Origin: Candidatus Krumholzibacteriota bacterium | GTDB lineage: Bacteria; Krumholzibacteriota; Krumholzibacteriia; Krumholzibacteriales; Krumholzibacteriaceae | DNA: 31,996 bases | Reading direction: 5' to 3' | NCBI GenBank assembly: GCA_030613345.1 | Contig: JAUWMD010000003.1 | Coordinates: 1 to 31,996, forward strand | In this document: in pieces, positions 15,307 to 23,911 of the stretch | Layout: the number at the start of each line of letters is the position of its first letter | Position numbering within the stretch: position 1 is the first letter of the stretch | Notes under the pieces: model-generated | Told to the model about the DNA's origin: nothing | What the model saw: the letters and a program-made list of their open reading frames with translations, nothing else | The model's database searches: none | Position numbers and translations under genes: made by a program

Positions 15307-16382
15307 GATTCCCCTCCGATCGCCAACCTCACTTCATCGAAGACTTCATCTACCGTTATGTTCTCCATGCACCTGTTGGGGCTGCATCCCTTTTCCCTGC
15401 ACCCCTCGGCGCATTCGAGTTCCTTCCAGAGGACCCGGTGGAGACCGTTCATCGGATCCCAGATCCGCGGGTCGGTCGGCCCGAACAGCGTTACGGTCGG
15501 CACACCGAGCAGGACCGCGATATGTTTCGGGCCGGAATCGATCCCGACAACGACCTTCATCCTGCCGATGAGAGCGCCTGTTTCGGTTACACCGGTCGGG
15601 GGCGGTACGATCGCGCCGGGAACGGCACCGGCGATCTCTGTGGCCAGATCCTCCTCGCCCGGTCCCCACATGATCACCGGCCGCAGCTCCATCTCGCCGG
15701 ATATCCTCCTCGCCAGATCGACGAATCGCTCCAGCGGCCAGCTCTTCGAGGGATATGTCGAGCCGGGAACGATTCCCGCGAGCCCGCTCCCCGTATCCCC
15801 GAGAGATCCCACGAAAGAATCGGCCCATTCCGCCGATGACCCGGCCGCCGGGAAACCGTAAGGCCGCTCGCCGGCATCGGTCCCGTGCCCGATCCCGTCC
15901 ACTGACAGTCCGAGCATCCTGCCGATTTCGAGGTTCGAATCGATCGTGTAGCATCTGACTCGTTTCCCGTCCCGTACGATGGCCCTCGGCAAAACCTCGT
16001 GATAATACCCGTTTCGCCATCCCGTATCCATTCCGATCCTGAGCCCGGCGCCGCAGAACCTCGTCAGTATCGCGCTTCTCGGCGAGCTGAGCAGATCGAC
16101 AGCCACGTCGGGCTTTCTCTTTCTCAGATGCCTGATCGCCGCCAGCTGTCCGGTCGCCGTATCCGGGAGCGGGATCACATCGTCGAGTCCGGTATCTCCG
16201 GCCAAGGCCGCGGAATATCTCTCCTTCACGAGGTATCCGATCCAGGCACCGGGAAAGGCGGCCCTTATCCGGCGAATGAGCGGAAGTGTAAGGACGACGT
16301 CGCCCAGCGCCTGGAGCCGTACGAGGAGGATCGCCTTCAGGCCTTCTATCTGGTTCAGATCGATGATTGTCGTGTCACTCAT
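15303..16382 (-). CDS. GT9 heptosyltransferase (WaaF/WaaC-like)
   Basis: This 359-residue GT-B enzyme is in the ADP-heptose:lipopolysaccharide heptosyltransferase family. The N-terminus ILLVRLQALGDVVLTLPLIRRI holds the Gly-Asp that provides the catalytic base. GIVPGSTYPSKSWPLERF is the donor-domain entry, and VGIDSGPKHIAVLLGVPTVTLFGPTDP is the ADP-binding hallmark. A C-terminal cysteine cluster (ECAEGCREKGCSPNRC) resembles the Cys-rich tail common in WaaF-type enzymes. It should transfer L-glycero-D-manno-heptose, or a related sugar, to the growing inner core. It follows the next upstream GT9 gene by 3 nt. ATG 16382 has AGAGG immediately before it, so coupling may matter. Confidence 0.88.
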   Translation of the reverse strand: MSDTTIIDLNQIEGLKAILLVRLQALGDVVLTLPLIRRIRAAFPGAWIGYLVKERYSAALAGDTGLDDVIPLPDTATGQLAAIRHLRKRKPDVAVDLLSSPRSAILTRFCGAGLRIGMDTGWRNGYYHEVLPRAIVRDGKRVRCYTIDSNLEIGRMLGLSVDGIGHGTDAGERPYGFPAAGSSAEWADSFVGSLGDTGSGLAGIVPGSTYPSKSWPLERFVDLARRISGEMELRPVIMWGPGEEDLATEIAGAVPGAIVPPPTGVTETGALIGRMKVVVGIDSGPKHIAVLLGVPTVTLFGPTDPRIWDPMNGLHRVLWKELECAEGCREKGCSPNRCMENITVDEVFDEVRLAIGGES

Positions 16383-16385
16383 CCT

Positions 16386-17420
16386 CTACCATCCCGTGAC
16401 CCTGCCGAGACCCTCTGCCACCTCATCGACGGAGATCTTCTCGAGGCACTTCATGTCGCCACACTCGTGGAGATGGCACGGTGCGCATTCCTCGTTCGTC
16501 GTGATCACCTCGTAAGGTCCCATCCCGGAGTACGGGAACCAGATATCGGGCTCCGTCGGCCCGAAAATCCCGACCGTCGGGACGCCGAGCGCGCCACCGG
16601 TGTGCATCACACCTCCGTCGTTCGAAACGAGCGCATCACAGGCAGCGATCGCCGCGGCGGCCTTTCTTATCGGCATCATCGGCAGGGCGGCTGCCGATCC
16701 GGCCGACTCCGAGACGACCTGCTTCGATAAAGGCTCCTCTCCGGGACCTGTGACGAGGAGCGACCGTGAGTCAAACCTCTCCATGACCGCCCTTGCAAGA
16801 GCGGCGAACGAGGATGCCGGCCAGCGTTTCGAGGGCCAGGTACCCCCCGCGTGAAAAGCGACTGTTCTGGCCTGTGCTCCCCCCCCGAAGGCCGAAACGA
16901 CGGCCGATCTGCCGGATGCCAGCTCGTCCCCATTCAGATAAACACGTGGCCGTCTCTCGGACGCTGCGCATCCGAGTATCTCGAGGGCGGCGAGATGGTG
17001 GCCTATCGCGCTTCTGATACTTCTGTCCGGTTCGAAGATATCGGTGTAGAGCCGCCTTCTCCACTTCCTCCCCCCACCGATCCTGACCGGGATACCGGAG
17101 AGCTTCAGGATACCTGCGCTGCGTGGATTATAGAACAGATCGACGGCTACCGCGAACCGGAGCTTCCTAATCTTCCTGATCGTCGAAAGCATCGACGCGG
17201 CCCCCTTCCCCACATCGAACACCCCCGTGAGGCCGGGGTGACCCTCGAGTACCGAGGAATAGGGAAACTCGGCCATGTACCAGATCTCCGCATCGGGGAA
17301 ACATTCCCCGAGGGCATCGATCACCGGAGTGGTGAGAATCACGTCGCCGAGATACCTCAGCCTCGTAACGAGGATCCTGACGGGGCCGTCCCTTCTCACA
17401 GAGATCGCGGCAGGATCCAA
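16386..17420 (-). CDS. GT9 heptosyltransferase
   Basis: This 344-residue GT-B protein starts with RILVTRLRYLGDVILTTPVIDAL, the standard GT9 opening with catalytic Asp. FHAGGTWPSKRWPASSFAAL and SNDGGVMHTGGALGVPTVGIFGPTEP form the donor site. A cysteine-rich tail follows (ECAPCHLHECGDMKC), as in two other GT9 paralogues in this locus. The start is TTG 17420, with GGAGGA six nt upstream, one base after the TAG of the heptose adenylyltransferase gene. It sits directly beside the gene producing ADP-heptose, so heptose transfer is likely. Which of the paralogues adds heptose I or II cannot be decided here. Confidence 0.88.
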   Translation of the reverse strand: MDPAAISVRRDGPVRILVTRLRYLGDVILTTPVIDALGECFPDAEIWYMAEFPYSSVLEGHPGLTGVFDVGKGAASMLSTIRKIRKLRFAVAVDLFYNPRSAGILKLSGIPVRIGGGRKWRRRLYTDIFEPDRSIRSAIGHHLAALEILGCAASERRPRVYLNGDELASGRSAVVSAFGGGAQARTVAFHAGGTWPSKRWPASSFAALARAVMERFDSRSLLVTGPGEEPLSKQVVSESAGSAAALPMMPIRKAAAAIAACDALVSNDGGVMHTGGALGVPTVGIFGPTEPDIWFPYSGMGPYEVITTNEECAPCHLHECGDMKCLEKISVDEVAEGLGRVTGW

Positions 17421-17421
17421 T

Positions 17422-17901
17422 CTATTCCTCCCGCCTCAGGCGCGCGATGATCCCCCGGCTCGACCGGTCTTTCTGATCGCCGGTTATGACCGTGACGCAG
17501 CCGATCTCCCTGGCCGTCTCTATCTCGGGTACCGTTTCCACGGTGTAGTCCGTTCCCTTCGCGTGAACGTCGGGCCTGAGTTCTCTCAGCACACCGTCAA
17601 CGGTATCCTCCCCGAAGATCAGCACGTAATCGACGAAGCGCATAGCGGAGAGTATCTCAGCTCTCTCGGCTGCCGGCATGACCGGCCTGCCCTCCCCCTT
17701 GAGGCGCCTCGTGGAATCGTCGTCGTTCACCGCAGCCACGAGGACATCGCCGTGGGCCGCCGCTTCTTCGAGGTATCTCAGATGCCCGACGTGGATGATA
17801 TCGAAACAGCCGTTGGCCAGAACTACCGTCCCGCCTTCCGAGCGTATCTCCTCGAGGATCACGGTCAGCCGGCCGGCGTCGGTGAATATTGCTTCTTTCA
17901 T
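17422..17901 (-). CDS. rfaE2: D-glycero-beta-D-manno-heptose 1-phosphate adenylyltransferase
   Basis: This 159-residue cytidylyltransferase-like enzyme catalyses the last nucleotide-transfer step of ADP-heptose synthesis. VVLANGCFDIIHVGHLRYLEEA has the HxGH motif (His37 to His40) of this superfamily. AVNDDDSTRRLKGEGRPVMP and the downstream AERAEILSAMRFVDYV are specific for the RfaE domain II type. GTDYTVETVPE and a C-terminal SSRGIIARLR close the active site. In many proteobacteria this domain is fused to the kinase in HldE. Here it is separate and divided from the kinase gene by a GT4 gene. ATG 17901 lies in an ATGA overlap with that GT4 and has GGAAGGA upstream. Confidence 0.93.
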   Translation of the reverse strand: MKEAIFTDAGRLTVILEEIRSEGGTVVLANGCFDIIHVGHLRYLEEAAAHGDVLVAAVNDDDSTRRLKGEGRPVMPAAERAEILSAMRFVDYVLIFGEDTVDGVLRELRPDVHAKGTDYTVETVPEIETAREIGCVTVITGDQKDRSSRGIIARLRREE

Positions 17902-18905
17902 TCCGGCATCCTTCCTCCGCCTTCCAGGAGTGTGGCGAACTGCTCCGTCATCCTATCACAGACCTTTTGCCAGGTAAAATCGAGTATCCCCTTCGCGCCA
18001 TCCAGCCCCATCCTCCTGCCCGTCCCCCTGTCACGGTACAGTCTTCTGAGCGCCCTTCCTATCGAGACCTGATTTCTCTCCTTCACGATCAGTGCCGTGC
18101 GGCCGTTCACAGCAAAGTCCGTGGTGCCGCTGATCGTACAGACCAGAGGGAGCCCGCAGGCCGCCGCCTCCGCACATGTATTGCTCCAGCCGGCCTTGCG
18201 CTCCGCCGATGCGAACACGTCGGCGGACGTATACATGGCCGCCATACTCTCCTGCGGCAGATCGATATAGAACCGGAACGGCAGCCCGGGATCAAATCCC
18301 GTACGCGGATCGACCGATCCGGGTGTCATGCTGTCGAAGAGGATCAGTTCGACGTCGTATCCCCTGCGGTACATCGATTCGACGGCCTTTATCACGAACC
18401 TCGTCCCTTTTCTCGGCCTCGAAAGCCGTCCATACGACATCACGCGGAACGGTCCTCCGTTTACGCTCCTCTCCAGCGGCAGGGGATGGAACAGGGCGGG
18501 ATTGATGCCTCCCCGCCCGTCGAGCACTCTCAACCCGTATTTTTTCCGCATCTTCTCCATGAGGCCCTTCGAATTGGCCATCAGGAGGATATCCCCCGCC
18601 CTGGCGAGCTCTCTTTCACACGCCACTTTCCAGGTCTGGAGGTAGAATATTCTGAGTCGGGCGGGGAGTTCCCTGAGCGTCTCGAGATACTCCGGCGAGG
18701 CGGTGATCATGACGTCATGATCCCCGCATCCCGCTTCGGACAGCTTCCTGCACTCGCCCTTCAGTTCGATCCAGGCGGGATACTCGCCGTCGGGTGTATA
18801 TATGATGAATTCGTGTCCGCGCGAGGTGAATGCTGCCGACAACTCGACGTACCGCCTCACGCCCCCGAAGAGATATGTATGCGGCAGGATCGCTCCTATC
18901 CTCAA
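17898..18905 (-). CDS. Family 4 glycosyltransferase (GT-B)
   Basis: This 335-residue enzyme starts MRIGAILPHTYLFGGVRRYVEL, a GT4 N-terminus with the Gly-Gly acceptor-side loop. The donor half begins FRVMSYGRLSRPRKGTRFVI. It contains SAERKAGWSNTCAEAAACGLPLV, in which the last Glu occupies the second position of the E-x7-E motif. The preceding region ASAER is a plausible first Glu. It lies between the two ADP-heptose synthesis genes, so it is likely an inner-core enzyme, perhaps for glucose or another hexose. The start is TTG 18905 in a TTGA overlap with the kinase gene, preceded by GGGAGGCGG. Acceptor and donor are not inferable. Confidence 0.87.
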   Translation of the reverse strand: MRIGAILPHTYLFGGVRRYVELSAAFTSRGHEFIIYTPDGEYPAWIELKGECRKLSEAGCGDHDVMITASPEYLETLRELPARLRIFYLQTWKVACERELARAGDILLMANSKGLMEKMRKKYGLRVLDGRGGINPALFHPLPLERSVNGGPFRVMSYGRLSRPRKGTRFVIKAVESMYRRGYDVELILFDSMTPGSVDPRTGFDPGLPFRFYIDLPQESMAAMYTSADVFASAERKAGWSNTCAEAAACGLPLVCTISGTTDFAVNGRTALIVKERNQVSIGRALRRLYRDRGTGRRMGLDGAKGILDFTWQKVCDRMTEQFATLLEGGGRMPE

Positions 18906-19942
18906 CTGCCGCCTCCCATTTTTCCTTCCGTCATGGAATCGAGACTCGACAGGATCTCCTCCTGCCTCGTGACCGCCGTGCCTCTCTTCATGACAACGAT
19001 CGACGCGGCCACGTTCGCCGCCAGCATCGCCTCCGTCATACCGGCGCCGGCGGCAAGAGTCAGGGCGATCACCGAAACGACGGTATCCCCCGCCCCCGTG
19101 ACATCGGTCGCCTCCGGGCTTCCGACCACTCCTACTTTCAGGGTCTTTCTGCGCGGGCGGAACAGGGCCATCCCGAGCCTGCCCCTCGTGATGAGGAGGG
19201 AATCGGATCGCAGCATCCGCATCAGTTTCCTTCCCGTCTTTTCCAGTGCCTCTTCCGAACCGGGATCTATCCCTGCGGCTTCGGCCGCTTCCACCTCGTT
19301 CGGCGTCGCCGTAGTGACCCCCCTTAACCGTGGGAGCCCGAACCGGGAATCGGCGATCACGGGGATACCGGAGACCGAAGCCATTTCGATAACAGCCTGC
19401 GCCACACCACCCATGAGCACTCCCTGCCCGTAATCACTCAGTATCACGGCCTCGCACCGGGGCAGGCGTCTCTCTATCGCACGGAGGAGCCTCTTCTCGA
19501 CGGAAGGAGCAAGCGCAGAGCGACTCTCCCTGTCGATCCTTACGATCTGCTGCCGCTGTGCGTGAAAATCCCCCGCGAGAACCCTCGTCTTCGATGTCGT
19601 TATCCGCCCCGGGGCAGCGACGATCCCGCCGGTATCGACTCCCGACGAACGCAGCATCTCGCCGAGCCTGCTGCCGGCATCGTCCCTCCCGGTCACTCCG
19701 GCCGCGACGGCTTTTCCACCGAGGGAAACGACATTGGTCACCGCGTTGGCCGCACCACCGGGGCTCCAGGAGCTCTCGTCATACCTGACGATGACCACGG
19801 GGGCCTCTCTCGACACCCTGTCGGTCATACCGTAGAGATATTCGTCGAGGATCATGTCACCCACAACGAGAACTTTCCTCCCTTTCCAGGAAAGGACCGT
19901 CTCCCTCACGCCGGAGTAATCTTCGATCGGTGTCCTGTTCAC
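18902..19942 (-). CDS. rfaE1: D-glycero-beta-D-manno-heptose-7-phosphate kinase (PfkB family)
   Basis: This 346-residue PfkB-type sugar kinase makes heptose 1,7-bisphosphate for ADP-heptose. VLVVGDMILDEYLYGMTDRVSREAPV is split by the conserved GDxxLDxYxxG signature of RfaE domain I. SPGGAANAVTNVVSLGG and RQQIVRIDRES are substrate-side motifs of the same family. DVTGAGDTVVSV with Asp286 as catalytic base is the PfkB C-terminal signature. There is no fused adenylyltransferase domain. The start is GTG 19942 in a GTGA overlap with the upstream GT9 gene. The bisphosphate phosphatase GmhB and the isomerase GmhA needed for the full pathway are not in the window. Confidence 0.93.
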   Translation of the reverse strand: MNRTPIEDYSGVRETVLSWKGRKVLVVGDMILDEYLYGMTDRVSREAPVVIVRYDESSWSPGGAANAVTNVVSLGGKAVAAGVTGRDDAGSRLGEMLRSSGVDTGGIVAAPGRITTSKTRVLAGDFHAQRQQIVRIDRESRSALAPSVEKRLLRAIERRLPRCEAVILSDYGQGVLMGGVAQAVIEMASVSGIPVIADSRFGLPRLRGVTTATPNEVEAAEAAGIDPGSEEALEKTGRKLMRMLRSDSLLITRGRLGMALFRPRRKTLKVGVVGSPEATDVTGAGDTVVSVIALTLAAGAGMTEAMLAANVAASIVVMKRGTAVTRQEEILSSLDSMTEGKMGGGS

Positions 19943-20991
19943 TCTTTACTCTCCCTCATGATTTCCATTGCCGCATTGAAAACATCGTCGGTACCTATAT
20001 CCTGCAGGCAGTGCATATCACCCTCGGGGCATTCCTTCCTGAAGCATGGAGCGCATTCGGCTCCCGCCGTGACTACCCTCGAATGCGGGCCGAGGGGGGC
20101 GGTCCATACGGGGCTGGTCGACCCGAAGATCGAACCGGTGGGGATACCCATCGCGGCCGAGACATGAACCGGCCCGCTGTCGTTTCCGACCACCAGGTCC
20201 GCTCCCCTCAGAATCGACATGAGGTCACCAATGTCCGACCTGCCCGCGAGATTCAGCGCACCGTCGTCAGTTTCAGTGATACCATCGAGGTACTCCCTCT
20301 CCCGTTCAGAACCGACAGTTACCGTTCGAAGCCTCATCTTCCCTCTCAACCTCCCGGCCAGAGTGGTAAATCTGTCCAGCGGCCACACCTTGGCCGAACC
20401 GTACACAGCGCCGGCGGCGAATACGGCGTAGCCGCTCTCCAGCCCATACCCGGTGATCCGCTCCTTCCAGTCGTACGGCGCAACGACACAATGCTCCGGG
20501 AGCGGTTCCGTCCCCGAGCCGCTGTACAGCCGGGCGAGCCGGGCGTATTCTTCCGAGAGATGTATCTTCCTGTGAAGATCGGTCGATACCGGATCTGTCA
20601 TCAGCCAGTCTCTTCCGCCGCTCCGGTAGCCGATTCTTCTCCTGCTCCCTCCGAGACATGCGGCGAGAGCCGCGGAGAATGACATCGGAAGCACAAAGGC
20701 TGCGTCCCATCCATGATCGGGGCGCTGCGCGCGGAGAGCGAGGATCGCGCTCCTCACTCCTCCTTTCCTCCTGTACATAATCAAGTTGTCGAGAAACGCG
20801 CTTCTCCTCAGCAGCTCTGAAACATAGTCACGGCACAGGACCGATATGAAATCGCCTGGATTCTCTTTCCTGAGGATCGAGAGGAACGGCATCGCCATCA
20901 CAACGTCGCCGATCCAGTTCGGAGCGAGCACAAGGAGTTCCCTACGCCCTGATCTGCAGGCTGTAGAGCTTCCGGTAGATCCCTTCCTCAC
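19939..20991 (-). CDS. GT9 heptosyltransferase (WaaF-like)
   Basis: This 350-residue GT9 enzyme has the diagnostic WaaF-type opening LLVLAPNWIGDVVMAMPFL. FAAGAVYGSAKVWPLDRFTTLAG is the donor-domain entry, and VGNDSGPVHVSAAMGIPTGSIFGSTSP binds ADP. The tail ECAPCFRKECPEGDMHC carries the cysteine cluster shared with two paralogues. This is the best candidate for heptosyltransferase II. GTG 20991 lies inside msbA, whose end it overlaps by 50 nt, and has GGAG seven nt upstream. A later GTG just past the msbA stop would truncate the first beta strand, so I prefer 20991. Overlap with msbA and rfaE1 places it firmly in one transcript. Confidence 0.9.
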   Translation of the reverse strand: MRKGSTGSSTACRSGRRELLVLAPNWIGDVVMAMPFLSILRKENPGDFISVLCRDYVSELLRRSAFLDNLIMYRRKGGVRSAILALRAQRPDHGWDAAFVLPMSFSAALAACLGGSRRRIGYRSGGRDWLMTDPVSTDLHRKIHLSEEYARLARLYSGSGTEPLPEHCVVAPYDWKERITGYGLESGYAVFAAGAVYGSAKVWPLDRFTTLAGRLRGKMRLRTVTVGSEREREYLDGITETDDGALNLAGRSDIGDLMSILRGADLVVGNDSGPVHVSAAMGIPTGSIFGSTSPVWTAPLGPHSRVVTAGAECAPCFRKECPEGDMHCLQDIGTDDVFNAAMEIMRESKE

Positions 20992-22798
20992 CGATCAACT
21001 CCTCATGTGTGCCGATCTGTTTTATCCTGCCGTCCTCGAGGACGACGATCCGGTCGGCGTTCTTGATAGTCGACAGCCTGTGAGCGATAACGAGGGTTGT
21101 CCTGCCGCGCACGAGCCTGTCGATGGCCTCCTGGACCAGCGCCTCGCTCTCCACGTCGAGAGAGCTGGTGGCCTCATCGAGTATCAGTATCTGGGGATTT
21201 TTCAGGAGTGCGCGCGCGATGGCGAGCCGCTGCCTCTGCCCTCCGGAGAGCTGGACTCCCCGGTCGCCTATCATTGTTTCGTATCGATGCGGCATCGCCT
21301 CTATGAACCGGTGCGCGTTGGCCGCCCGGGCGGCGGTGACGACGTCCTCCAGCGGACAGTCGGACATCCCGTACGCGATATTATTGAAGACCGTGTCGTT
21401 GAAGAGTATCGTCTCCTGCGTCACGATCCCCATGAGCGCCCGGAGTGAGGATATCCTCATGCGGGATATATCCCTTCCGTCAATCATTATCCTGCCGGAA
21501 TCGGGCTCGTAGAAACGCGGGAGCAGGTCGGCCAGTGTCGATTTCCCTGCGCCGCTCGCTCCTACCATCGCGACGACTTCGCCCATGCCTATCTTCAGGT
21601 TGACGTCCTCTAGTACTGGCCTCTCTCCATCGTAGCTGAACCTCACATCCTCGTAAGTGATCCCCTCGCGGACCGCGTCGATCTCCTCGTCGCCGGAGAT
21701 CTCCTCCTCGGTCTTTATATCGAGGATATCGAATATCCTCTCTGCGCAGACGATCCCCTCCTGTACGACGTTGTTGAGCTTACTGAGGTTCTTGATCGGG
21801 GTCACGACCCAGAGCATCGCGCCAATGAACAGCATGAGGTTGGCCGGGTCGATCTGCTGCGAAATGACAAGCTTCCCGCCGTACCAGAGGATGACGATGC
21901 TCGCCATGATACCGAGCGTTTCGCTCGTCGGCGACGCCAGCTCGGCGAAGCGTCTCATCTTGATGTACTCTCCAAGGTACCGGCGGTTGAAAGCGCCGAA
22001 CTTCATCAGCTCGAACCGCTCCATCCCAAACGCCTTCACTACACGGACCCCCGATATCGTCTCCTGCAGGACGGCGGTAATGTCAGCCATCCGCTCCTGC
22101 GCCCTCCGGCTCCCCTTCCTCAGCTTCCTGCTGATGATGGCGACAAGGAGGATGTTCAGGGGAACGAGCACGATTGTCAGGAGAGATAGCTGCCAGGAGG
22201 TGTAGAAGATTATCGCGAGGGCTATGAACATCATCAGACCGTTACGTACTATGCTGGCAAGCCCGCCGACGACCGCTCCGCGCAGGTTTGTCACGTCGTT
22301 CGTGATCCTCGATATCAGATGCCCCGCCCTCTGCTGGTCGAAAAACGACATCGGGAGCATCTGTATCTTGCCGTACAGCTCGTCCCGTATCGACTTGAGT
22401 ATCGACTGCTCGAGAAAAACGGTCAGGTACGTCCCGAAATATCCGAAGATGTTTTTCACTATCATCAGCGCGAGGAATATCAGGCAGAATCTCGCGAGAC
22501 GCTCCGTCTGAGTACCCCGGTATATTATCCGTGCGACCTGTCTGCGCAGGCCGTCCATCTGCGACTCGATCCCGTCGGGTATAAGCGGCGAGCCATGGTC
22601 TCCTTCTTTTCTTTCTTCGACCGGAGCGGGCTCCGTCGAGAAAACTATGTTGAGAAAGGGCGGGATCAGTGTAAGCGATACTCCGCTGAGTGAGGCGAAT
22701 ATGGTCGTGCATATGAAGAGGATCACTACCCTCTTCCACCATGGCCGGAGATAGCCGAGTAGTCTGGTATATATGCGTGCCGGGCTCTGGCCGTTCAT
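20942..22798 (-). CDS. msbA: MsbA-type lipid A-core ABC exporter
   Basis: This 618-residue half-transporter has an N-terminal six-helix membrane domain (about 20-340) and a C-terminal ATPase. Walker A is GASGAGKS (413-420), the ABC signature is LSGGQ (517-521), and Walker B is ILILDE (537-542). The D-loop SSLD and switch His (VIAHRLS) follow. An insertion of about 30 residues (Glu/Lys/Asp-rich, about 56-85) lies between the first two helices. MsbA flips lipid A-core across the inner membrane, and being surrounded by heptose and core genes supports that substrate over a drug. It starts 21 nt after the upstream GT9 stop with GGAGACGAGG as leader. Confidence 0.88.
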   Translation of the reverse strand: MNGQSPARIYTRLLGYLRPWWKRVVILFICTTIFASLSGVSLTLIPPFLNIVFSTEPAPVEERKEGDHGSPLIPDGIESQMDGLRRQVARIIYRGTQTERLARFCLIFLALMIVKNIFGYFGTYLTVFLEQSILKSIRDELYGKIQMLPMSFFDQQRAGHLISRITNDVTNLRGAVVGGLASIVRNGLMMFIALAIIFYTSWQLSLLTIVLVPLNILLVAIISRKLRKGSRRAQERMADITAVLQETISGVRVVKAFGMERFELMKFGAFNRRYLGEYIKMRRFAELASPTSETLGIMASIVILWYGGKLVISQQIDPANLMLFIGAMLWVVTPIKNLSKLNNVVQEGIVCAERIFDILDIKTEEEISGDEEIDAVREGITYEDVRFSYDGERPVLEDVNLKIGMGEVVAMVGASGAGKSTLADLLPRFYEPDSGRIMIDGRDISRMRISSLRALMGIVTQETILFNDTVFNNIAYGMSDCPLEDVVTAARAANAHRFIEAMPHRYETMIGDRGVQLSGGQRQRLAIARALLKNPQILILDEATSSLDVESEALVQEAIDRLVRGRTTLVIAHRLSTIKNADRIVVLEDGRIKQIGTHEELIGEEGIYRKLYSLQIRA

Positions 22799-22819
22799 CG
22801 CCTCGTCTCCGTACTGTTT

Positions 22820-23911
22820 CTAGACGGTTATCTCCTCGCCCTTCGCGAGGACATCTTCCACCTTGCCGAAGAAACTCTTGAGCGAGAGCTTCTCTCCCTT
22901 GGTCCCTTTGAAGATCCTGACATTGGGCATGTTCTCCGGGACCCAGGACTTCCCGTCATATTTCGTGAACAGTCCTATTGTCGGGACCTTCATCGCGGAA
23001 GCGAAATGGAAGATGTTCGTATTTCCGGAAATGAAGAGGTCGCACTGCGCCAGAAGAGAGAGAGTCTCGCCGGCGTTCGTCGGGACCAGGTCCATGACCT
23101 CGCCCTTCAGCTCTCCCGAGATCTTCTGCACGAGTTTCTCGTCCCAGGGATCGGTCAGCACGAGGAACTTGACCTTCCTGCGCCCGGCAAGGTTGTTGGC
23201 CAGATAGGCGATGATCTCGGGGATAACCCTGTGCCTGCTCTTGCTCCTGCCTGGATCGATCCCGACGGTGATGACGCCCTTCTCCGGCTTCCTGAAATGG
23301 ACCAGCTGCCTTGCGTGATTCAGGTCGGCCTGCGGCAGGATGATATCCCTCTGCACTCCTCCGGTAGGAAGCCCGAGTGACTCAATCAGCCGGATCATCC
23401 TCTCACCCTCGTATCCACGTGATGATATCCGCACCTCGAGGTTGATGAAAGGAAAGGCCAGCTGATGGTGAAACCCTATCCTCATCGGGGCGCCAGAGGC
23501 AAAGGCAAGTGTGTGCCTCTCCAACGAGATACCTCTATTCAGCAGTATCACCGTGTCGATGTGCTGCTGACGGAGCTTGCGGATCAGAGCGTAGTAGTCG
23601 GCTGTCAAGAATCTCAGCTGTTTTCTGTTGTAAGTCAGTATCGAATGGACCCTGAATATGCTCCTGGCGATATCGGAATCGTCCGAGTTGACGAGCAGGG
23701 TCGTCCTTATACCAGGGAATCGATCGTGGAACCAGTTTGCCACTGGAGCGGCAAAGAGCAGGTCGGTCACGTCGCCGGAATCTATGAACAGCAGCCTGTC
23801 GGACCCGGTGATACCCCCCGGAAGGGCGAAAGGTTCCTCCTTGCCCGTACGCTTGAGGAAATACGAGACTATCTTCGGCACGAGATGCCTTTCGCCGCTA
23901 TCTCTTCGCAT
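22820..23911 (-). CDS. Divergent GT9-family protein
   Basis: This 363-residue GT-B protein is recognisably GT9. DRLLFIDSGDVTDLLFAAPVANW retains the Gly-Asp of the N-terminal motif, and VGIDPGRSKSRHR and FISGNTNIFHFASAMKVPTIGLFTKYDG correspond to the donor site. The usual DSGPxH is changed to GNTNIFH, the Phe-Gly-Pro-Thr-Asp block to FTKYDG, and the C-terminal cysteine cluster of the other three GT9 enzymes is absent. It may use a different sugar. ATG 23911 has GGGAG six nt upstream and lies inside the end of lon (14-nt overlap), linking the core locus to the protease gene. Confidence 0.83.
   Translation of the reverse strand: MRRDSGERHLVPKIVSYFLKRTGKEEPFALPGGITGSDRLLFIDSGDVTDLLFAAPVANWFHDRFPGIRTTLLVNSDDSDIARSIFRVHSILTYNRKQLRFLTADYYALIRKLRQQHIDTVILLNRGISLERHTLAFASGAPMRIGFHHQLAFPFINLEVRISSRGYEGERMIRLIESLGLPTGGVQRDIILPQADLNHARQLVHFRKPEKGVITVGIDPGRSKSRHRVIPEIIAYLANNLAGRRKVKFLVLTDPWDEKLVQKISGELKGEVMDLVPTNAGETLSLLAQCDLFISGNTNIFHFASAMKVPTIGLFTKYDGKSWVPENMPNVRIFKGTKGEKLSLKSFFGKVEDVLAKGEEITV

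Noticed and set aside
17889..19433. 514-codon plus-strand open frame
   Set aside because: It is antisense to the GT4 and heptose kinase genes, with no recognisable motif or ribosome-binding site.
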